64,000 bases of DNA from Bimastos eiseni (Eukaryota; Annelida; Clitellata; Crassiclitellata; Lumbricidae), in contig OY365808.1 in the NCBI GenBank assembly GCA_959347315.1, positions 5,904,787 through 5,968,786 on the forward strand. Direction: 5' to 3'. Under the pieces are notes generated by a model. That model was not told the DNA's origin. It saw nothing but the letters and a program-made list of their open reading frames with translations, and made no database searches. Within the stretch, counting starts at the first letter, position 1; the number at the start of each line of letters is the position of its first letter. Positions 9,901-21,490 of this stretch are shown one piece after another. Both the position numbers and the translations under genes were made by a program.

Positions 9901-12900
9901 TCGAAATTCCCAGGAACCCTATGTTGTTCCTCTTATTACTGCGAACTAAAGATAGCAAGATTATGTCGTTTTCTTCTCCCTGGAAGTTGTCCACTGGAGT
10001 AATTCGGACGCCTTCGAAGTCCTTCTTTGGCATGTATTTTCTCAGGAGAAAAAGCTGACCCGTGTACAGAGTCAGAACGGTGATTTTGTCAGAAGAATAT
10101 CCAATGTTCAGCAGATACTTGCAGAAAGCTGCAATAAAAGAGGCTTCGTGTTCATTTGAATGACTCTTCAAATCGTCTACACTGCTTTCCTGAAAGCTAT
10201 GATTCAAGAAGAATAGATTTCCCATAACTCCAACGATGTTTTCATACTCGTGAACATTGCTGTGATCACGCAATGACTTGTATATGTGTGGAACAAGTAA
10301 TTTTGATATCTCTGGTCTCATTCTGTGTTGGATTGCAAGACATTCACATTTCATTTTATTCAGTAACATTCTTTCAAACAGCGATATTTGTAGCCAGTAG
10401 TGCTTTGCCAGTCTATCATCAGCGGGTTTTGGTCTCAATTGTTGATGATCACCAATTAAGATCAGATGCTCGCAGTCATCGGATAAACTGGCAACGATAT
10501 GGGCCTCAAGCACTTCCGCTGCCTCTTCGACTATTACAATCTTTGGCTTTACTTTCTTCAGTAGATGGTTGTTTTTGGCAGCTACAGTTGTGGTCATTGC
10601 AACGATTTCTGCATCAGCTAGAATATCGCAGTGCTGGTTGTTGATCAGGGTATCTAGCTTCCTCTTTTCCTGTGAATGATCGTGTAGAACTGTTTGCCAT
10701 GCTGTCATGTTTTCGCTTATACATCGCGAAACCCAATAGTTGTACAAACGCCATCTGTCGTCAAGACTTAGATCCCAGACGTTGACATCATAAAATGGTC
10801 TCGTCTGCTGAAACCTTTTATGTATTTTGCGCAGTGATTGCCATGCATTGAAATATATGCTTTCTTGCGATACAATAAGGAATGCATTTCCTCGCATTAT
10901 CTCCTTACACTCTCCAAAATCTATCATAGAATTTCTATTATCGACATCGCTTTGTCTCCCAGGTTCTTCATCCCATTGATCGTCATAGCACCCAGCCTCT
11001 TCTTGAATGAATGCATCTTCTGCTGCGTCGCGTAGCACGGTTGACTGCCAAGTATTACGTCTTCCGGCGTATAGCCAATGCACAAGCACCGAAGGCTCCC
11101 AACCTTTGCGGCGAGTGAGCATTTCGAACTGACCGTGAGACATGAAATCCTTCAAAACATTTTCATGCAACATTTCTTCTCGTGCAAGCTCCACGAATGC
11201 TGCTAAACATGTCAACTGATTTTCCATTTCACTCAATCTGCTCCTTGCCCACCCGATTGCTTTACGCCATTTCGACTGTCGCATGATTTCATTTAGCTGA
11301 CAACGCTTAAGGATTGGATTCTCAGACGAACATCTGCCGCCAAGTCTTACGATCTTGTTGTCATTTACTTTTTTCGGATGCTGTTTGATAATTTCTTCTA
11401 AAAATTGATCAAGCGCATGATTTGTATAACAAACAATCAAAATGGGTCCGTCCCACAAAGGTTCCCTGCCAAATATAGGCTGTCTGTTTTCAAACGCGTC
11501 CATTAAATGATAAACGGGCTTGTATTTATTAGCCAGAAGCAACTGTACGACAAGTACCCCGATGAACGTTTTTCCAGTTCCAGGGGGACCTTGGATGACG
11601 GCAAATTCTTTTGTCAGTGCTGCCGTAAGGGCTCCATATTGAGAGTCGTCTAATCCAAGCTGCTCTGCACTAGGCCAAGTGCTTGGCGTAAGAATTGAAA
11701 CTTGGTTTTCTTCCAATTGGAAATTTTCTTCCTGTTCAATACATTTCTTTTCGACTCTCTTCATTGCGGGTGTAAAATTGAATTTATGGTGTGTGCAACG
11801 TATGTATTTTGGCGGAGGAATTTCCCCTTGTCCCTGGTTCAGTAGATACTTTTGAAATGGTAATGTTTCCTCGTCCAGGTACTGCAAGACTCCGAGTACG
11901 TTTTTATACGGTTCGTAATAGGCTGGACTTTCAATCATTTCATAATAACAATTGAATTGGATAGAATTTACCTGAGTGGTTTCATTCTCAAAGTTCACAA
12001 ATACAATGCCATTTGAAAGATCATTGGGGTTTCTTTCAGCGATTGTTCCAATCAACATCGTCTGGAATTGATCGGCTGATAAACAGACGAGGGAACCGAA
12101 GATCAGTCGTTTACCTGCGCTCCATCTGACTCTTTTCAGGCGACTCGTATCAAAGTGTATCTTATAGGTGACACCGTTTTGTGAGCAGCGCCAAGAGACG
12201 ATCTGAACTTTCTGGTAGACTTTCAAGACACTCTTTCTCTTCTTGTCATTTCCTTCCTGTCTGCTTTCTAGAAGATCTGCCAATCCTTCTCTCAACGGAC
12301 GTATGAGGTCCTCTCGCAGCAGTCTGAACTGCACGTCGAGGTAGTCGTTTACATTAGTGTATCGTGTAAAAACTTTGTTTTTGCGAAGATACGGATCTCC
12401 CTTTTCTTTCATATCTTCACAAGTAGGTGCTATGCTGATACATTTATAGTCATGTTTAATAGCCGAGATAAATTCTTCTTCTTCTTCGGCGTCTCGTGTG
12501 GGAACTCCTAGGAGCCGATGTTTGACTACCCACTTCAGTTCTTGGTCCAATTCGTTGAATGAAATCTCGGCTGTAGTAGAGTTCTGTAGATAGTGAATTG
12601 GAGCAGATAGTTGAGTAACAATATCCAGCGATCTGCTAGGGAAAATAGTCACTAAACGCCTAAGGATTTCAATGATTCTAACAAGAACTTCCATATTTAT
12701 CGGTTCTTGCCCGCTGAGGTATCTATTTAGGAACAGCACAACACTGTCTCTAAGGAATTTGCTTCCATTAATGTGTTTTAGGAACGGAGTAAGCAGATCC
12801 AATTTCTTGGAGTTGCAAGCCACGGCAATCACATGTATTAACAGTTCTGTCAGGTCTGTTCTATTGGAGCCGCGTTTGAGACGTTCAATCAATCCAAATC

Positions 12901-13127
12901 TAGGTGTCAACAACTTCTCCAGAACTTTGTCCGGTTCGTTCATTTTATGAGTTAGGTTTTTCAATTTATTGACGTTAATGACGTCTGTGAAGCAATCTGA
13001 ATCGGATGTTGTGTCATCTGCCATGTCCTCATCGTTAAGTGTGACCGTTTCAGGGCTTTCCTGCAGTCGCTGTCTGCTTCTCTTTGACTTTGTTTCATTA
13101 CTTAACTTGCGTCTTTTCCTGCTCCTC
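6985..13127 (-). CDS. ZNFX1: ZNFX1 copy A, main exon: N-terminal helical region, SF1 helicase, NFX1 zinc-finger array, first half of RZ finger
   Basis: The open frame extends past the ATG at 13024 up to an acceptor (ATATATTGCAG) at 13128, adding a basic segment (RSRKRRKLS), so the true start is in an unseen upstream exon. Counting from the 13024 ATG: helical N-terminus 1-200; Walker A GPPGTGKT 479-486; CYTNHALDQFL; Walker B VEEAAEV 832-838; GDHQQLRP; DNFQGEEND; VALSRARKG 1046-1054. A Cys/His array of NFX1-type fingers follows from ~1080 to ~1760, then a RING-like CPIC segment and a helical C-terminus. WMCC near 2010 begins the RZ finger. The frame reads AAAG|GTAAAC at 6985, a donor, so the apparent stop (TAA) is intronic. 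Family role: ATP-dependent RNA helicase, dsRNA sensing or small-RNA granules. Confidence 0.93.
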
Positions 13128-14520
13128 CTGCAATATATAAACAGTACACAGCATCTTTAAGACCGAATACTATTAATGCTAATGTTAATTGCTATGAAGA
13201 TAGATATTGTCGAGTTTATCACCAGATTTAAATAAGCGTATAGTACTTTTGCAACCTTAAAAGCTCAAAGGTCTTGTCGGTCCATACAAAGAGATTGATA
13301 ATTTGTGGATAATAATTAACCAATGACAGTAGTTGGTTGTTTTTGGCAGCCGCAGTTGTGGTCATCGCAACAATTTCTGCATTAGTTCAGATATCTTAGC
13401 AAGGCCAGTAGACTTTCTGCCACAAAGCTCATTGAGTCACGATTTATTTTAAGCCGCAATAGGGTGTCTGAATAACAGCGCACAGCTAACAGACAATTAG
13501 TAATGAAACAAGATATACATAAATATTATCTCAGTGATAGCAGAAATGCATGCTGAAGTCCGTACGTGGCCTGGCGCCACTGAAGATATAGATAAAGATA
13601 TTTTTCTGGATTATATGATCGATCAGACTGCTAGAGAAATCTTCAGAGTTCTGACTTTCATCACTGGCATGTACTATGAAAATAAATTTACATCCATAAG
13701 GATACGTTTCAATAGCATTGGCCGCAGCATTGGGCAAACACCTGCAGTGAACAATGTACTAGCGAGTGGCTTTCAGATATGGGCTGGCAAACTTACGTGA
13801 TTAAGTTAAAGTTCACATGATGTTTTTAGACAAATTATTCACCTGCCTAGGTTCGTACTCTTTTATAGTTTAAAGCAATACCATAACGCCCATTCGGTGA
13901 ACATTATAGTCTAGGCTATGTCTACAGTAGTCGTGTAAATGGATCATGCATTCAAAAACAGATCGGATTGCTGATACGATGCATGCTCTAAAAATATGGC
14001 CTCGTGTACTGCATTGGGATAGGACTACCATTAAGTGTCCTCTGCTAACTTTGCATTAATATTTTTTTATGTTTCTTTAAAATTTCTTTCTATGTCATCG
14101 AGACTGGCTGCTAATTGTTAATTAAAAGAGTCTGTCCCACTGCATTACGTTCTCTTAACTCTTAACTCTCTTCTTGGCCACTTTAATTAATAGTATTCTG
14201 AAACATTTCTACAGCGCTCATTAAAGCGAAGTCGTGTGAACCAGCTTACTCACAGGCGCTTGATCAAAAAACTCGACAGGCTTAGGTCAAAGTCTAGAGT
14301 CAGACAGGCGGATAGTGAAGCGGTTCATATGGATGGTGTTTAGAGTTAAAACTGCGGAGAATGGAGGGAGAAGAGGAGGAATCAGAGCAGGATTTGTAAT
14401 AAAAACAGTGTTTTCCGTGTTGAGTGAAAGACCAGTTGGGAGATAGCAAGAGGTAATGTTTTGGTGTGTTCGTGTCATAATGTAAGCAGACAATGTTTAG
14501 TCAATGAAATGGGATCAGTG
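13128..14520. other. intron or upstream region of copy A, no gene recognised
   Basis: It must contain, or lead to, the upstream exon(s) of copy A, because the main exon begins at a phase-2 acceptor. I could not identify that exon. The only recognisable content is the ZNFX1 relic near 13330. An 88-codon plus-strand frame at 13534-13800 shows no family features. Confidence 0.5.
13330..13400 (-). pseudogene. small relic of a ZNFX1 helicase exon
   Basis: About 70 bp (GGTTGTTTTTGGCAGC, then GTTGTGGTCAT, then AATTTCTGCAT) closely match the part of copies A and B that encodes AEIVAMTTTVAAKNNHLL (A: about 10560-10640). Similarity fades into unrelated sequence on both sides. It lies 200 bp upstream of the copy A exon, suggesting debris from an unequal exchange or a lost copy. 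Confidence 0.75.
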
Positions 14521-14660
14521 GCACATTCTCTCACACGCGCACACTCACAAACACAAACACAAACACTCACACTGTGACACGCACAATCTTACAAGCGCAC
14601 ACTCACACTAGCACGCACATACATACACTCTCACTCCTACAGTCTTACACACACAGCCCA
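14520..14660. repeat. CA-rich simple sequence
   Basis: Interrupted CACACT/ACACAA tract, low complexity, no open frame of interest. Confidence 0.85.
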
Positions 14661-15329
14661 AACGACCAATGAATCTAATTAAATCCTTAAAACCTGTTCT
14701 GCAAAATTGAACCTACCTTTGGAGGTACATAGTTCCGTTCCAAAACAGTTAACGACGAACACTTCTTAACTGAATATTCCCAATACAAAGCCTTAGCAGG
14801 CAACTACTACAGGCATCGTGTTCCCATATAGGCCTATCGCTGGTCTTACTCCAAGGGACAAGTAAATCGTCTGGCGAGAAAGCAACAGGTAGTAGGCTAG
14901 TTGACAGCTGATTGCGTTATACAAGTGGGTGCACAATTATTCTACTTCAGCCAAATACAGCAATATGCCTATGCATATAACGCTATGTGAAAGGATTGTC
15001 TAAATTTAATGGTAAGGGTAATATTTTAGTATTGGTTTCGATTTCTCGACAGAACACTGAATCACCCAGTAGAAAAGGACCGTTGACTTTCGTCTATCGT
15101 TTAATTTTCCCACGTCTTAACATGTCTGCGGTTGACTCAAAGAATGCCTATGATGCGCTCGTTTCGGTTCAGTAATTAGCGTTTCAACAGCCACCTGTAG
15201 ACCATGCAATCAGTCTTCTGGTAAATCTTTCTTCTTTTATGCACTGCAGCATGGCAAGACCGGGAATGCAATGACCACATTCTTCTCCATTCTTTACTGT
15301 TCTCTCTCCTGCTTTTGGCTCAGTGAGAG

Positions 15330-15484
15330 CCAGAGGCGTCAATCCCCCTCTGAATGATGGAGGAAAATCCCTCTGACCATAGTGTAAGGAAGGCAAAATA
15401 TTCCCCCTAAAACTCAAAAAATATCCCCCTACTTAAAATTGGAGGCATTTGCTCCGGACCCCACCCATATCTGGACGCCTCTGG
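15330..15484. mobile_element. small MITE-like element with 11-bp terminal inverted repeats
   Basis: CCAGAGGCGTC at 15330-15340 and its exact reverse complement at 15474-15484 bound a 155-bp non-coding segment. TGAGAGC occurs near both ends and may be a target-site trace, although it is not flush with the right end. No second copy was seen in this window. Confidence 0.55.
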
Positions 15485-15754
15485 ACTGAGAGCTAATACT
15501 TGCCAATTCGTAATCATTATCGTAATCGTGATCTCCTGATTTCTAAAGAGCCACTTGAAAGCTAAATGAAGGATATCAGCTTATTCACGAGAAATCAATA
15601 AGGTTGTCCAAAGGATGGTCCATGGGAGGTCAGAGTTCGGCATCCAGGAGATCAGCAGAAACAAACTAATGCCTTGAGCAAAAGCAAGAGGGTTTAAGAA
15701 AAATGTTTGCTCAGCGAATCTAAGGACGATTCACTAGGTCTAGTTATTAGCTGA

Positions 15755-16230
15755 GCAAACAATATCGTGTTAAAATATCGCTCTTACAAAATAATATGAA
15801 GCCGTTTTGTGTGTTGGTGTTTATGGAACTGCTTGGGTCAACTCTGTGGAATTTCTTTCAACTGAGTTTTTTTCTGACTACTGAACATCATTTTAGAACA
15901 CAGCTTAAACATTATTTGATGGAATTACTAAGAGCGTGTGTATAATGGGAAGACGCATAGGCCCATCAGCCTTGTTACGAATGCGTCGTTAAATAAATTT
16001 ATATCAGGTCAGGCGTGTTTTACCCGAACATATATACCACAAAATGTTCCGTTGATCATATTAGCTGACTGCCCGGGCAATGAAATATCGTGTTAAAATT
16101 TCGCTCTTATAAAATAATATTAATCCGTTTTGTGTGTACCCGACATTCCGTAAAAAACACTCAATTTTACGTGAACATATACCACAAAATGTTCCGTTGA
16201 TCATTATTAACTGACTGCCGGGGCAATGAA
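15755..16230. repeat. degenerate direct repeats, unit about 147 bp and related blocks
   Basis: ATATCGTGTTAAAAT followed by TCGCTCTTA and AAAATAATAT occurs near 15765 and again near 16085. CCACAAAATGTTCCGTTGAT followed by CTGACTGCC occurs near 16039 and again near 16184. The two blocks alternate, so this looks like a degraded tandem array. Confidence 0.75.
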
Positions 16231-16549
16231 AAAAGCGACATTCCCTTCATTTCCTAAAAAAGTGTCCACGTGGTCGGGTACCCGGGTACTTGCTCTGCGG
16301 ATCGACGGGCACCCGAGCCGTGATTTAAACAACTTTGACAGCCTTGACAAGGATCATCTTTTACACTCTGCCCCCTTACACATTTTTGTTGGTTTAGATT
16401 CATGCGTTGATAGTCTATTGTAGGCCTACAGTGCATCAAAATGGAAAGCAGAAGGTTCGACTATGCCAGCGGAACAACATTGGTCCTTTTGGGTGGGTTT
16501 GCCGGTTGACAACCATGAACTAATGCAGCATGTCATGCCGGTTCTGTAT

Positions 16550-16830
16550 CGATAGTCCAAAGGTTCGATAGTCCGAAGGTTCTATAGTAGAAGCAAACTA
16601 ATATTCCAAAGGTCCAAATAGTCCAAACGACAGTCCAAAGGTTTGATTGGCCGAAGGAAATATAGTCCGAAGGTTCGATAGTCCGAAGGTTCGATAATCC
16701 GAAGAAAATTTTCTAGTCCGAGGATTTTCGGATTATCGAACCTTCGGACTATCGAACCCTAGGTACTCTCGAGCTTACACTAATCTTCGGACTATCGAAC
16801 CTTCGGATTATCGAAACTTCGGACTATAGA
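16550..16830. repeat. TTCGATAGTCCGAAGG repeat array with a 32-bp perfect inverted repeat
   Basis: A ~16-bp unit (GGTTCGATAGTCCGAA) is iterated, degenerating toward the left. Positions 16672-16703 and 16727-16758 are exact reverse complements, 32 nt each, with a 23-nt spacer. A further copy in the right-arm orientation follows at about 16782-16825. The sequence could form a strong hairpin. Confidence 0.9.
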
Positions 16831-17039
16831 GCGGTCACCGTCATGTCCATTGATTGGAAGATAGAGGATCAGACGAGCTGGGGTTTGAATTCTTGAATCT
16901 GTCAGGCCTACACTTCAGGTTTTTTGCGGAAAGTCCGAGGGATAATAGATTGAAGAATCAGTGTCAAATGAAGGTGCGTGATTGGCAATGATGGCGGATG
17001 AAACTAAACTTTGCTGAAATCATGAGAAAGAAGAATTCA

Positions 17040-17130
17040 AGGAGAATGTGGAGAAGAACAACAACAAACGAGATGAGAAGAACCAGAAGAAAAAGGAGAA
17101 GAAAAGCAAGAAAAAGGAAGATGAAGAAAG
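17040..17130 (+). repeat. GAA/AAG-rich purine tract
   Basis: About 90 bp of almost pure purine (AGAAGAA, GAAAAGCAAG and similar) just upstream of the LINE fragment. No coding signal. Confidence 0.75.
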
Positions 17131-17429
17131 TTATTTTCCAAGGGATGATTTAAGGATCCGTTAGTTGATGTATTGATTATCCTTTTATTTTCAGGATCAA
17201 TTTAAGCATTTGGAAGCAAAGGCCCTTTCACTTATATTCGCCAGAACGCGCCAGTGTTAGAATCCATAAGATAATTTGAGGATTGTTATTTTAGTTTATA
17301 GCCGGTAGACAACATTTAATGACGGTAGACAACATTGAAAGAATAGTTTGCAAATTTATAATACATGAAATGGTCTTAATTATTCGTATTAATACCATCT
17401 CGCCTAGCTATATTGTCTTGGTGATTCTA

Positions 17430-18470
17430 GAACGGCCGGGATTGGAGTTGAGTTTGGGGTCCCACAGGGCTCAGTCCTCGGCCCCATCCTCTACCTACTC
17501 TATACAGCCGACATGCCATCCTTATTCACAAAACACCTAGCCACTGGCCATCTCTATGCTGATGATGTCCAAACCTTTGTACATGGTCCTCCCGCTGAGC
17601 AGTTCTCTCTTGTTGGTTCAATCTATTCACTGTCACATGATCTCCACTCATAGATGTCGGCCACCCGACTTAACTTAAACTCCTCTAAAACCCAACTGAT
17701 CTGGTTTGGAACAAAACAGCAGCTCCTTAGATTCAATCTTCCACTTCTAACGTCAATGTATCCTGATGTCACATTTGCATCCAGTGTCCGTGACCTAGGT
17801 GTCACGTTTGATAGCACTCTGTCCTTCTCAGAACACCTCTTGCAGCTGACGCGCTCATGCTGCCATCACCTGAGGCGTCTGAGAGCCATCAGAAGATCTG
17901 TATCCTCTCCTGTATTCACAACAATAGTCCATGCCTTCATCTGCTGTCGCATTGACTACTGCAATTCACTATTTGCTGGCCTTCCCAAGGCACGCTTATC
18001 TTCCCTGCAGTCTGTTATGAACTCTCAGCCAGACTCATTGCTCGTCTCCCTCGTTACTCCCACGTTTCTACCTGCATGACGGACGTCCTACATTAGCTTA
18101 CAATTTTCTCTCGCATCAAATACAAAGTACTCCTCTTTGTCCTTAGAACTCAACAGGGTAAAGCTCCTATATCTCTGCGACTTAATGCGAAAGCCTCTGT
18201 CTGCTGTCTCCTCCCGCCCTCTGCGGATCGACTTGATCTTCTTGTTCCACGGGCAAGGACTGCTATAACTCAACACCGTGCTTTTGCCATTGTGGGCCCT
18301 TCTATGTGGAATGACCTGCCCCCTATTATCCGTATCAAGCTTTTAATCAGGCTCCCACCCTCATCCCTTTGCTGCCTGAAGACTTTCTTATTTCCTCGGG
18401 ACTGTCACGCTGAGAGCGCTTCTGAATAGCCAGTACTGTTAGAAGCGCTATATAAATAACCAGATACGTT
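17430..18470 (+). mobile_element. CR1/L2-like LINE, 3' part of the reverse transcriptase, degenerate
   Basis: The plus strand encodes GVPQGSVLGPILYLLYTADM, then YADDVQ (the RT catalytic box), LNLNSSKTQLIWFG, VRDLGVTFD, HLRRLRAI and IDYCNSLFAGLP, typical of the fingers/palm/thumb of CR1 or L2-group elements. An in-frame TAG follows HDLHS, and later stops and frameshifts break the thumb. The segment ends with AGAAGCGCTATATAAATA, the kind of 3' end these elements have. It is 5'-truncated and inactive. Confidence 0.9.
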
Positions 18471-18479
18471 ACGATGCGA

Positions 18480-19010
18480 TATACGTGTTATCAATTTATC
18501 ATGAAGTGTAAATCCTATAGAGTTTGTGGATAAGTCTAAAATAATGTCAACAGGAAACACGCATCGAAAATATTTAAATCCTAAATAATATAATAAGAAT
18601 GAAATTTTTATTGCTACGACGTTAAGTTACATGAATATAGGCGATATAGGATAACAGATAGGCCTTATGGAATAACACATAATTACAATTAAGACCATTA
18701 TATTGAAGGCCCAATCACGCAATTCTTTTAAAAAACTAAATGTGTTGTCATGTCCATATTTGTCTGTAAGTGCAGGTAAAGAAATAGAAAATAAAGTTGA
18801 ACCAAACTCATGATAATTATATAGACAGAAGCACATCAGATGACTGACTTAAAATTTAAACTTAAATTAAAATTAATGCTTGAACGTTATACCTAGTCAT
18901 GCGACAATTAATCGCTTGACCGCAGTGAATAAATAGGCCGAGCATGCGTTGCAATCGGTCATCGAAGAATGGATAGGAAGCGGACGTCCTTCAGTACAGT
19001 GTAAACGGAT
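18480..19010. other. AT-rich spacer downstream of ZNFX1 copy B
   Basis: No gene or repeat recognised. It contains the 3' flank of the copy B last exon. Confidence 0.5.
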
Positions 19011-20017
19011 TTAATAAGGATAAGGACTGCTGCATGTATACTCTTGCAATGATGTGTCGTCTTCGGGGTTGATTCTGCGTGGATGGTAGGGCAGGTGGAC
19101 TACCATTTCGTGTGTAGGCCTATTGAAACCAGAAAAGTTAGGTCGATCAGTCTTAGGATAGTAGCATTTGCAGCGACCCTCTGTGCTTCTTGTTCGTCGG
19201 TCTGAGCATCTTTCTTCATCTGGTGTCCTTCTGTTTGTTCGTTGTCTGGATCTGTCTTCATTTGATCGGTTATAATCGTTTCCGTAGAACCTCGATCGTT
19301 TGTCTTCCCTCTCTTCTTCCGCAAATGCATGTCCACTGATGCTGCCATCTGTAGGAGAGTCCTGCCTTTGTCGTTTCCTTGAACTTGTCGCACAGTCAGG
19401 TTGCTGTTCCCGGCTCCATTTGTAGTGCGCCTCTAGAAGTCGCATTCTAGCATCTAAGTCTTTCGTTTTCTCGGAATAAGTTCTCTTCGAACTCGCTGAT
19501 CCCTCTGCGTGGCTCAGCCGAACAGTTCTTGTATCTTGGCTTCTGTCCTGATCAGCTCTCATCGTTGCTTTTGATGTCACGTTTGCTGCAGTTGCTCCTG
19601 GAATTATTAATTCCATTAAAGCTGGTATTGCGGTGACCACTTGTGCCGTTGTTTCTTTTGTGGTTGCTTCTGCTGCAAGTCTTTTTACCATTTTCGCTGA
19701 TGCTGAACTGATCGTGCACATTTCATGACTTATGTCCGCTTCTTTCTTTAAAGGTACCTGGCCAATTGTTGGTTCGCCTGAACGATTAGCTGAGCTCTTT
19801 GTTGTCGTTGTGATTGTCTTCAGTTTAGTCTCAAAAATTCTCTTCGACTCATCGTGGCAATGTTCATTTGATCCAACGTGTTCAGAGCGAATGATGGTGG
19901 ATTTGGGACGATTCGGTTGCAATATGTCTAAGAGTCGTTCGTGTGCAGGATGACAAGACAGACAGATGGAGTCGATCTGATTTTCTTCGATATCTTCCAA
20001 GCGAGAATAGATATGCC
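19011..20017 (-). CDS. ZNFX1: ZNFX1 copy B, last exon: second half of the RZ finger plus charged disordered tail
   Basis: The exon begins after TTTTTCATACAG (acceptor) with GG completing a codon, phase 1, matching the GTAAGT donor that ends the copy B main exon at 21491. The junction reads CCTNGHIYSRLED, then 16 residues from His to CLSCHPAH, the same C-x3-H-x16-C-x2-C spacing as copy A. An apparent start at 20000 is a TTG codon and is not a real initiation site. The remaining ~310 residues are polar: a Ser/Thr/Ala/Glu stretch, an RKRQRQDSP basic patch, then an Arg/Asp/Ser/Asn-rich run ending in SSPYPY. It lacks the 135-residue duplication of copy A, so the two tails differ in length and sequence although their exon architecture is shared. 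Confidence 0.87.
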
Positions 20018-20689
20018 CTGTATGAAAAATTAGAAGAGCAGGTCATTTAATATTATATTTCACGCATACCATTTACCCCTAGTCTTATGAGGTGCAAGCA
20101 AGCTCCATGAAAGCAGGTCTTACTACAATAAATGACAAGTTTCTCTGGAAGGTGGCGCAGCCAAGCCTTGAAATGTACTGCCCACTATTGGATGTGCCAC
20201 CAGTTCTCTATTACATCCAGTCCAAACTACATACATTATACAAACAACAAGCAAACAAATTGTTTTTATTGACCTCGGCATTTACATTATGACAAAGTTG
20301 ATAATAAATTGATATGACATGTAAGGTTCAACAGGGAGGGTAAGACCCGAGAAGGACCGAGGTCCTGTAGGGAGGCCACCCACATATCAAGAGGCAAAAG
20401 TTGTGATGGTCAGAGGTCGACACTTAAATAATACTAAAAAGGAAAAAAACGCAGCTTAATTAATAATTAGCTATAAACAGCATTGTTCGAGTTGAATTTA
20501 CACGTTTGCTATGCCTGCCTTTACAATCTTCATGTTAGTGATGGTTATGTTGATAATGATCATGGTTACATCAGAGTCATACACAGATCAGTGTTATGCA
20601 GTATATATTTAATCCAACGAAGTCAAAGTAATATGCTCACGGATTTTTACTTTAAATATACAAACATTTGGTAGGTTCTTAAATTTTTA

Positions 20690-21475
20690 TACATTGTAAT
20701 TAGAAAAATGCTTTAACCGTAGCTGGTGCGATGAGAAGCGTTGTTATATACAGACCTGTGTACGTATACAAGCACACATGCATACATTCATACACACACA
20801 AATACATAAATACATGCATACATAAACGGAACCCAGACAAAAGAGCGCCCGACAAAAGAGCGCCCGACAAAGGAGCGCCCGACAAAGGAGCGCCCGACAA
20901 AGGAGCGCCCGACAAAGGAGCGCCGACAAGATCGAGCACAGACAAGTTGAAATAGAAGCTGGACTAATGGAAACAATTCTAGTTTAAATGGAAGCTTGAT
21001 TAATGAAGTGAATCTTATTTAATTAGAATCTGGACCAATGAAGGAAATGATGCTAAACTGAAAGCTGTTTCGATGAATAGAATTCCGTTAGAAAGGGCGC
21101 TGAATTGACATGAATTGAATCATGTTCAAATGGAAGCTGGATTGATGAAAGGAATCTTACAATCCAGCTTATAGTTAAACATGGTTCGTTTCATCAATCC
21201 AACTTCAACTTATGCGTGACGCATCTCATCGCACTAGCTTCCGTTAAAGCATTTTTCTAATTACAATGTATGCTCAATAATTAATGCTGATAATTTTGCC
21301 AATGCAGCTTCCGTATTGAACAGACTCCTTTTCAACAATCCAGCTGCCATTTAAGCATGAATCTTGCATCAATCCAACTTCTATATTAGGAAGAATTATT
21401 TTCATAAATACAGGTGTGCCCTTTTGTCGGGCTCTCTTTTGTTGTGGCGCTCTGTTGTCTGGCGCTCTTTTGACG
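20690..21475. repeat. foldback element inside the copy B intron, with 15-bp minisatellite arms
   Basis: Positions 20690-20739 and 21221-21270 are reverse complements at 46 of 50 positions. Just inside the left arm, GACAAAGGAGCGCCC is repeated six times in 15-bp steps (20836-20930). A degenerate inverted counterpart occurs at about 21415-21475, outside the right arm and about 10 bp from the splice donor. Between them are AAGCTGGATTGATGAA-type blocks in both orientations. The whole lies inside the 1473-nt intron (20018-21490). Confidence 0.85.
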
Positions 21476-21490
21476 GGTCATGTCACTTAC

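Noticed and set aside
7431..10644. Numerous plus-strand frames opposite the ZNFX1 copy A exon
   Set aside because: They are antisense shadows of the Cys-rich coding strand; the equivalent frames recur opposite copy B.
13534..13800. 88-codon plus-strand frame as a small gene
   Set aside because: No recognisable motif, no splice context, and similar-length frames are common by chance in this AT-rich region.
19011..20000. A separate Ser/Arg-rich gene starting at 20000
   Set aside because: The apparent start is a TTG codon, and the frame continues upstream to a splice acceptor in phase with the ZNFX1 copy B donor.
20700..20976. Frames with SGAPLSGAPLSG or DKGAPDKGAP repeats
   Set aside because: Produced by the 15-bp minisatellite in a ZNFX1 intron. 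15 is divisible by 3, so any frame stays open; both strands show it.
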